A stretch of DNA of 64,000 bases from an uncultured Stenotrophomonas sp. (lineage in GTDB: Bacteria; Pseudomonadota; Gammaproteobacteria; Xanthomonadales; Xanthomonadaceae), in contig NZ_CAMFIA010000001.1 of assembly GCF_945952405.1 (NCBI RefSeq), positions 1 through 64,000 of the forward strand, in the 5' to 3' direction. The translations under genes were made by a program, and so were the position numbers. A model generated the notes under the pieces. That model did not search any database. It was not told the DNA's origin and saw only the letters and a program-made list of their open reading frames with translations. Shown one piece after another: positions 59,022-64,000 of this stretch. Position 1 is the stretch's first letter, and each line of letters begins with the position of its first letter.

Positions 59022-59900
59022 ATGATCGACCTGCGCCTGCTTCGCCAGTTCGTGGCCGTGGCCGAAGAACTGCATTTCCACCGCGCTGCGGCCCGCCTGC
59101 ACATGTCGCAGCCACCGCTGACGGCGGCGATCCGCAGGCTGGAAGACGAACTGGGGAGCGAGTTGATCGTGCGCGGCAATCGCACCCTGGGCCTGACCGT
59201 GGCCGGGCAGACGCTGCTGGTCGAGGCGCGGGCGACGCTGCAGCAGGCCGAACAGGCGCTGCAGCGCACCCGCGAAGCCGCGGCAGGGCACAGCGGCAGC
59301 CTGCGCGTAGGCTATGTGGGCAGTGCGCTGTACGGGCGACTGCCGGGACTGATCCGTCGTTTCCGCCAGCATTACCCGCAGGTGCAACTGCATCTGCAGG
59401 AAGCGACCTCGTACCAGCAGCAACTGTGGCTGCGCGAGCAGCGCATCGATGTCGGCGTGCTGATTCCACCGATTCCCGCTGCCGAACTGGTGCTGCACGA
59501 CTTCGACCACGACCGCCTGGCCATTGCACTGCCGCGCGCACATGCATTGGCTGCGGTGCCGGTTGCCACGGTGGCGATGCTGGCCGATGAGCCGTTCGTC
59601 TCGTGGCCGGCAGGCGAGGGCATTGGCTTCCATGCACAGGTGCTGGGCCTGTGCACCGCGGCAGGCTTCACCCCGCGCGTGATGCACGAAGCACAGGGCA
59701 TGCATGCGGTGCTGTCACTGGTGGCGGTGGAGGCCGGGGTGGCGATCGTGCCGGCCAGCATGGCCAGTTTCCGTTCGCAGGAAATCGCCTACCACGTGCT
59801 GGAGGATGAGGCCGCGTGCTTTGCCCTGCAGTTCTGCATGCGCCCGGACGCACCGTCGCCGGTGCTGCGGAACTTCCTGGATGTTGCCGCCGCGGGCTGA
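59022..59900 (+). CDS. LysR-family regulator
   Basis: 292 residues. N-terminal HTH (LRLLRQFVAVAEELHFHRAA then MSQPPLTAAIRRLEDELG) and an effector domain with LRVGYVGSALYGRLP. It resembles the CatR/BenM type in its N-terminus. It lies 38 bp after the SDR gene on the same strand and may control it. Confidence 0.92.
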   Translation: MIDLRLLRQFVAVAEELHFHRAAARLHMSQPPLTAAIRRLEDELGSELIVRGNRTLGLTVAGQTLLVEARATLQQAEQALQRTREAAAGHSGSLRVGYVGSALYGRLPGLIRRFRQHYPQVQLHLQEATSYQQQLWLREQRIDVGVLIPPIPAAELVLHDFDHDRLAIALPRAHALAAVPVATVAMLADEPFVSWPAGEGIGFHAQVLGLCTAAGFTPRVMHEAQGMHAVLSLVAVEAGVAIVPASMASFRSQEIAYHVLEDEAACFALQFCMRPDAPSPVLRNFLDVAAAG

Positions 59901-59913
59901 ACCTGTTGATCAA

Positions 59914-60813
59914 CTAGGCCTGATCGTGGCGGAACAGATGTGCAACGGCATAGTCGATGAACACCCGCAGGCGTGCGCTGGGATGGCGCCCACCGGGCCA
60001 TAGCAACGAGAACTGCCCCTGGTGCGTGGGCAGCGCAGGCAGTACCTGTTGCAGGCGGCCATCGGCCAGCGCACCGGCGGCGAGGAAGTCAGGCATCCAG
60101 GCCAGGCCCATGCAACCGATCGCGGCGGCCAGCACGGCTTCCATGTTGTTGCAGGTCATCGCCGTGGGAAGGCGCGCCCCGGCATCGCCTTCAATGCCCG
60201 GCAGCTGCCATGGATGCAGCTTTCCGGTGGTGGGGTAACGGAAGCGCAGTGCGGTATGCATGCGCAGGTCGCTCACATCGGCGGGCGTGCCGTAGGCCTG
60301 CAGATAGCCCGGCGCCGCACAGAGGATGAAACGAAAGCCGCCCAGCCGTCGCGCGGTCAGGCTGGAATCGGCCAGTTCGCCGCTGCGTATCACCGCATCC
60401 AGCCCTTCGCTGACCACATCGACGATGCGGTCGTTGAAGTCCAGTTCCAGCTGCACCTGCGGGTAGCGCTGCTGGAAGCCGGGCAGCACCGGCAACAGGA
60501 AGCGGTAGCCGATGGTGGGCAGGCCGATGCGCAGCAGTCCACTGGGGGCGTGCTGCCGCTGCGCCAGATCCGCCTGTGCTTCGGAGAGTTCATCCAGCGC
60601 ACGCCTGCAGCGCTGCAGCAGCAGTTCACCTTCGTCGGTGAGGTGCACGCGTCGGGTGGTGCGCTGGAACAGGCGCGTGCCGAGGTCGTGTTCGAGGCGG
60701 GCGATGCGCTTGCCGACGGCCGAGGCAGACAGGCCGAGTACGCGGGCGGCACCGACAATGCTGCCTGCCTCGGCGGTGCGGACAAAGGCGAGCAGGGCGG
60801 AGATGGAGTCCAT
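59914..60813 (-). CDS. LysR-family regulator
   Basis: 299 residues from the ATG at 60813. HTH (ISALLAFVRTAEAGSIVGAA then LGLSASAVGKRIARLE) and an effector domain ending near AVAHLF. It is divergent from the MFS gene at 60920 by about 106 bp and probably regulates it. A T-N11-A type site is expected between them but was not pinned down. Confidence 0.92.
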   Translation of the reverse strand: MDSISALLAFVRTAEAGSIVGAARVLGLSASAVGKRIARLEHDLGTRLFQRTTRRVHLTDEGELLLQRCRRALDELSEAQADLAQRQHAPSGLLRIGLPTIGYRFLLPVLPGFQQRYPQVQLELDFNDRIVDVVSEGLDAVIRSGELADSSLTARRLGGFRFILCAAPGYLQAYGTPADVSDLRMHTALRFRYPTTGKLHPWQLPGIEGDAGARLPTAMTCNNMEAVLAAAIGCMGLAWMPDFLAAGALADGRLQQVLPALPTHQGQFSLLWPGGRHPSARLRVFIDYAVAHLFRHDQA

Positions 60814-60919
60814 GCCGGCATGATTGCGGAGCATATGGATGTAATCAACGTCCATTGAGCCTGTTTTTCAGAAATTGCGGCCTGTCCATCATCAATGCCC
60901 CCGATGGAAGGAGGCCCGC

Positions 60920-62440
60920 ATGGCCCCGGTTTCACTGTCCCCTGTGTCTGTCCACCCGCAGCAGCGCTGGGCGTTGCTCGCGGTCTGCCTGGCTGCTCTG
61001 GCGCTGCCGTTGTCCTTTTCGGCTGGCGCGGTCGCGGTGCCGGCGCTGGCCCGTTCCGCGGCAGCTTCGCCCACCGCGCTGGCCTGGGTGACCAATGCCT
61101 TCATGCTCACCTTCGGCAGCCTGTTGCTGGCTGCCGGCGGCCTGGCCGATCGCTATGGCCGGCGGCGGCTGTTCCTGCTGGGGACGGCCGGCTTCGCGCT
61201 TGCCACCGGCCTGGTATGCATCGCGCCCACCTTGCCGTGGCTGGACCTGGCGCGGGGCCTGCAGGGCGTTGCCGCGGCCGCCGCACTGGCCTCCGGCAGC
61301 GCCGCGCTGGCGCACGCCTGGCAGGGGCCGGCGCGGGCCCGGGTGTTTGCCCTGCTCGGGACCACGTTCGGCGCGGGGTTGGCGTTGGGGCCCTTGCTCG
61401 CAGGGCTGCTGCTGCAGGTGCTGGGATGGCGCAGCGTGTTCGCCGCCGGCGGTGTGCTGACGTTGGTGGCCTTTGGCCTGGGCGTGCGCGTGTTGCCTGA
61501 AAGTCATGGCGAGCGCCGACGCCTGGATATCGGAGGCATGCTCAGTTTCAGCCTGACGCTCGCGGCGTTGACCCTGGCCTTGCTGTGGCTGGGGGAGTTC
61601 GGCCTGCATGCCGTGCGCGTGCAACTGGCGCTACTGGCGACGCTGCTGTTGGGCGGGGTGTTCGTCTGCATCGAACGGCGGCACCCCTCATCGTTGCTGG
61701 ACCTCTCACTGTTCTCGCAAACGGCGTTCCTCGGCGTCCAGTTGCTGCCGGTGGCGACCTGCTTCGGCTACGTGGTGCTGCTGGTTGTACTGCCTCTGCA
61801 GCTGCTGGGCGTGCATGGACAGAGCCCGACCCAGGTGGGGCTGCAGATGCTGGCGCTGTCCGCACCAATGCTGGTGCTGCCCTTGCTGGCCGCGCGCTGG
61901 GCGGAGCGGATCGGCGCCGCGCGACTGTGCACATTCGGCCTGCTGGTTTGTGCATGCGGCCTGTATCTGTTGTCGCGCCATGCGGCCCATCCGTCGCCGC
62001 TGCAGTGGCTGCCGTGGTTGATGCTGATCGGCGCAGGCACGGCGTTGCCGTGGGGACTGATGGATGGGCTGTCAGTGAGCGTGGTGCCGGTGAAACGTGC
62101 GGGCATGGCCGCGGGCATCTTCGGCACGGTACGGGTAGCCGGAGAGGGCATCGCACTGGCTGCAGTGACCGCACTGCTTGCGCTGTTGATCGGCCACCAG
62201 CTGCAGGGTGCGCCATCCGCGTCGCTGGCCAGGGCCGGCGCCTACCTGGCAACGGGGGCGCAGGCACAGGCGCAGGCCCTGCTACCGACGATGGGCAGTG
62301 CACAGGTGCGGTTGGCCAGCGGAGAGGCGCTGGCGACACTGTTGCGTGTACTGGCGTTGCTGACCGCAGGCAGCGCGGTGGTGTTGCATCTGCTGCTGAC
62401 GCGGGCCAGTGGTAATCCAGCGGCGGAGCAGGCCGCCTAG
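60920..62440 (+). CDS. MFS drug/H+ antiporter, DHA2 (14-TM) type
   Basis: 506 residues. The start at 60920 has AAGGAGG 7 nt upstream. Motif A-like LADRYGRRRLFLLG and motif C-like GTTFGAGLALGPLLAGLLL are visible, along with about 14 hydrophobic segments. It likely exports drugs or solvents. The divergent LysR gene is its probable regulator. Confidence 0.9.
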   Translation: MAPVSLSPVSVHPQQRWALLAVCLAALALPLSFSAGAVAVPALARSAAASPTALAWVTNAFMLTFGSLLLAAGGLADRYGRRRLFLLGTAGFALATGLVCIAPTLPWLDLARGLQGVAAAAALASGSAALAHAWQGPARARVFALLGTTFGAGLALGPLLAGLLLQVLGWRSVFAAGGVLTLVAFGLGVRVLPESHGERRRLDIGGMLSFSLTLAALTLALLWLGEFGLHAVRVQLALLATLLLGGVFVCIERRHPSSLLDLSLFSQTAFLGVQLLPVATCFGYVVLLVVLPLQLLGVHGQSPTQVGLQMLALSAPMLVLPLLAARWAERIGAARLCTFGLLVCACGLYLLSRHAAHPSPLQWLPWLMLIGAGTALPWGLMDGLSVSVVPVKRAGMAAGIFGTVRVAGEGIALAAVTALLALLIGHQLQGAPSASLARAGAYLATGAQAQAQALLPTMGSAQVRLASGEALATLLRVLALLTAGSAVVLHLLLTRASGNPAAEQAA

Positions 62441-62600
62441 GCGGCTCCGTCGTCGCGCTACCGCGGCAAACGCGGGTCGACGGCCAAGGCAGCTTCTGCA
62501 GCGGCGTGCCCACCGTCATCCCGCTGTCGTTTTCCTCTCACGCCGCCTATGCCGATCCGGGCCTAGTGTTGATCGTCCCCGTCCCCCACGGAGACCTGCC

Positions 62601-62774
62601 ATGTGGCTGCTCGACCATCTCTGGCCTGGCCGTAGACCGCTCCCTCCCCCGGTCGCGGCCGAACCGCAGGCAGCACCTCGACGGCCCTGGCTGAAACGGC
62701 CGGCTCGGGCCGGGCGCAGTGGCATGGCGCCCTGGCAGAAGGTCGCCGCACCGCTGCGGCGCACGCGCCACTAG
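62601..62774 (+). CDS. Small basic hypothetical protein
   Basis: 57 residues, rich in Pro, Arg and Ala (MWLLDHLWPGRRPLPPPVAA). GGAGA lies 7 nt before the ATG. No family recognised. Its end overlaps the stop of the convergent GFA gene by 4 bp. It could be a chance frame in GC-rich DNA. Confidence 0.35.
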   Translation: MWLLDHLWPGRRPLPPPVAAEPQAAPRRPWLKRPARAGRSGMAPWQKVAAPLRRTRH

Positions 62775-63175
62775 GCGCTGCGGTCGGCCGGATGGTTGAC
62801 CCCGTCGTTGACCGGAATCACGCCTAGCGCGAACGGGTCGATGCCCTCCAGGCAGGCGACGTTGTAACCGTACTGGTCGGGGTTGGAGCGGCGCCGGTGA
62901 TGGGTGTAGATACCGCACACGCCGCAGAAGTAATGCTCGGCCACATGGGTGTTGAACTGGTACAGCTGCAGGTGGCTCTGCCCGCGCACCACCTGCAGGC
63001 CGTCGCGGCTAACGCTGGCCGCGATGGCGCCACGGCGGCGGCACATCGAGCAGTCGCAGCGGCGCGGGTCGACGATGCCGTCCGGCAGGTCCAGCAGCAG
63101 TTCGACGGTACCGCAGTGGCAGCTGGCGCGATGCCGGGGTTGGACCGGAACGCCGGCCACGGAAGTGATGCCCAT
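62771..63175 (-). CDS. GFA (CENP-V/glutathione-dependent formaldehyde-activating) family protein
   Basis: 134 residues. Zinc-binding cysteines in ASCHCGTVEL, CDCSMCRRRGA and CGVCGIYTHH follow the GFA pattern. Most members have no proven formaldehyde activity, so the substrate is open. Start at the ATG at 63175. Confidence 0.9.
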   Translation of the reverse strand: MGITSVAGVPVQPRHRASCHCGTVELLLDLPDGIVDPRRCDCSMCRRRGAIAASVSRDGLQVVRGQSHLQLYQFNTHVAEHYFCGVCGIYTHHRRRSNPDQYGYNVACLEGIDPFALGVIPVNDGVNHPADRSA

Positions 63176-63308
63176 CGTTGCTCCTGTGAGTGGGGTGAAC
63201 CTGGCCAGCGCGGCCATCGTAGAGGGTGCGTCGACGCGCCTGAACGGGCCGTAGATGCCACGGTGATCCGGCTTGTGGCTAACTATGCGGCTTCAAGACC
63301 GCGACAGG

Positions 63309-64000
63309 ATGCCAGTGAAAGCCGCAGGACGTTGGATGACAGGAAGTGCCCTGGCGCTGGCAGCGCTCTGGGTGACCGGGCTGCTGGCCTACCAGTTGCC
63401 GGGACCGGGCTGGCTGGCCACGGGCGTGGCGGTGCTGTGGTTGCTGGCGGCGCTGTGGGCAGCGTGGCGGATCGCGCGCGGCCGCGGCAGCCGGCGCCTG
63501 GGCATGGCATTCGGTGCCTCGCTGGCACTGGCCGGCCTGTGGTGGCTGTTGCTGACGCCGCGCCAGGATCGCGTGTGGGCCGACGACGTGGCGCAGCGCC
63601 TGCACGTGGTGTCCTTCGATGGACGGCATGTGGTGTTCGATAACGTGCGCGACTTCCGCTGGCGTACCGAGACGGACTATGACGCGCGCTGGGTGCGCCG
63701 CACGTATGACCTGGACCAGCTGCGCTCGGCCGATCTGGTGCTGTCGTACTGGATGGGACCGGCGATCGCGCACACGCTGATCTCGTTCGGCTTCGAGGAT
63801 GGCCGCCACGTGGTGTTCTCGCTGGAGATCCGCAAGGAGCGTGGCGAGTCGTTCTCTGCACTGGGCGGCTTCTTCCGCAAGTTCGAGATGACCCTGGTGG
63901 CTTCGGAGGAGACCGACATCATCCGCACCCGCACCAATGCGCGTGGCGAGGACGTCTACCTGTACCGCCTGTACGGGATGGACCGCGCGCAGCTGAAGGC
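63309..64000 (+). CDS. DUF4105 (Lnb N-terminal periplasmic) protein, 3' end cut by window
   Basis: At least 230 residues, still open at the window end. The start at 63309 keeps a basic N-terminus before two or three TM segments (ALALAALWVTGLLAYQL; VAVLWLLAALWAAW; MAFGASLALAGLWWLLLT). The soluble part (VVFDNVRDFRWRTETDYDARW; ISFGFEDGRHVVFSLEIRKE; ETDIIRTRTN) is typical of DUF4105. An upstream ATG (63285) and a downstream one (63336, better ribosome site) are alternatives. Confidence 0.85.
   Translation, partial: MPVKAAGRWMTGSALALAALWVTGLLAYQLPGPGWLATGVAVLWLLAALWAAWRIARGRGSRRLGMAFGASLALAGLWWLLLTPRQDRVWADDVAQRLHVVSFDGRHVVFDNVRDFRWRTETDYDARWVRRTYDLDQLRSADLVLSYWMGPAIAHTLISFGFEDGRHVVFSLEIRKERGESFSALGGFFRKFEMTLVASEETDIIRTRTNARGEDVYLYRLYGMDRAQLK

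Overview
The window is a GC-rich bacterial chromosome segment that fits Stenotrophomonas, most likely the S. maltophilia complex. The support is the Smqnr-type pentapeptide gene with its divergent DeoR-type regulator and MFS neighbour, many short GTAG-headed palindromes of the SMAG type described in that species, and a xanthomonad gene order (rpmF-fabH-fabD-fabG-acpP-fabF-pabB-mltG-tmk-holB-pilZ).

Layout. 1-4458: core chromosome with the 3' end of a repeat-rich autotransporter, a GNAT acetyltransferase and a DUF3667-like membrane protein. 4459-24344: a 19.9-kb island of lower and uneven GC, inserted between tRNA-Ser(GGA) and that tRNA's own terminator. A perfect 19-bp direct repeat (4459-4477 and 24326-24344), a tyrosine integrase beside the tRNA, a MOBQ relaxase and an RSF1010-like oriT mark it as an integrative mobilizable element. 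24328-46635: core genes for replication and recombination (dnaX, ybaB, recR), a HIT protein, the moxR/DUF58/tgpA/slp operon, a GT39 glycosyltransferase, maf, the fatty-acid cluster, pabB to pilZ, and tRNA-Val(CAC). 46827-64000: a metal-uptake cluster (DUF2946, TonB receptor, PepSY protein), the Smqnr locus, a MocR/EamA pair, SDR, LysR and MFS genes, and a DUF4105 gene cut by the window end.

The island cargo is mostly defence-like. Its centre holds two divergent cyclic-nucleotide defence cassettes of the Pycsar type. On the plus strand are a cNMP-binding/TIR effector (PycTIR-like) and a single-domain class III cyclase (PycC-like). On the minus strand are a two-domain cyclase, an E2/UBC-like protein and a PycTM-like membrane effector, in overlapping reading frames. 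To the left is an operon encoding an Nmad2-like protein, an XRE-ImmA/IrrE protease and a PIN-domain protein, convergent with a duplicated zinc-ribbon protein. Further left are an HNH nuclease, a flavoprotein gene broken by one in-frame TGA inside its FAD-binding glycine motif, a ribbon-helix-helix protein with a histone-H1-like tail, and a second tyrosine recombinase. An XRE repressor gene lies next to one of two TTGCG-N5-CGCAA operators; the other precedes the small gene beside the relaxase, so one repressor may control two parts of the island.

All assignments come from reading the sequence by eye. No database search was run, and family names are recognition calls.
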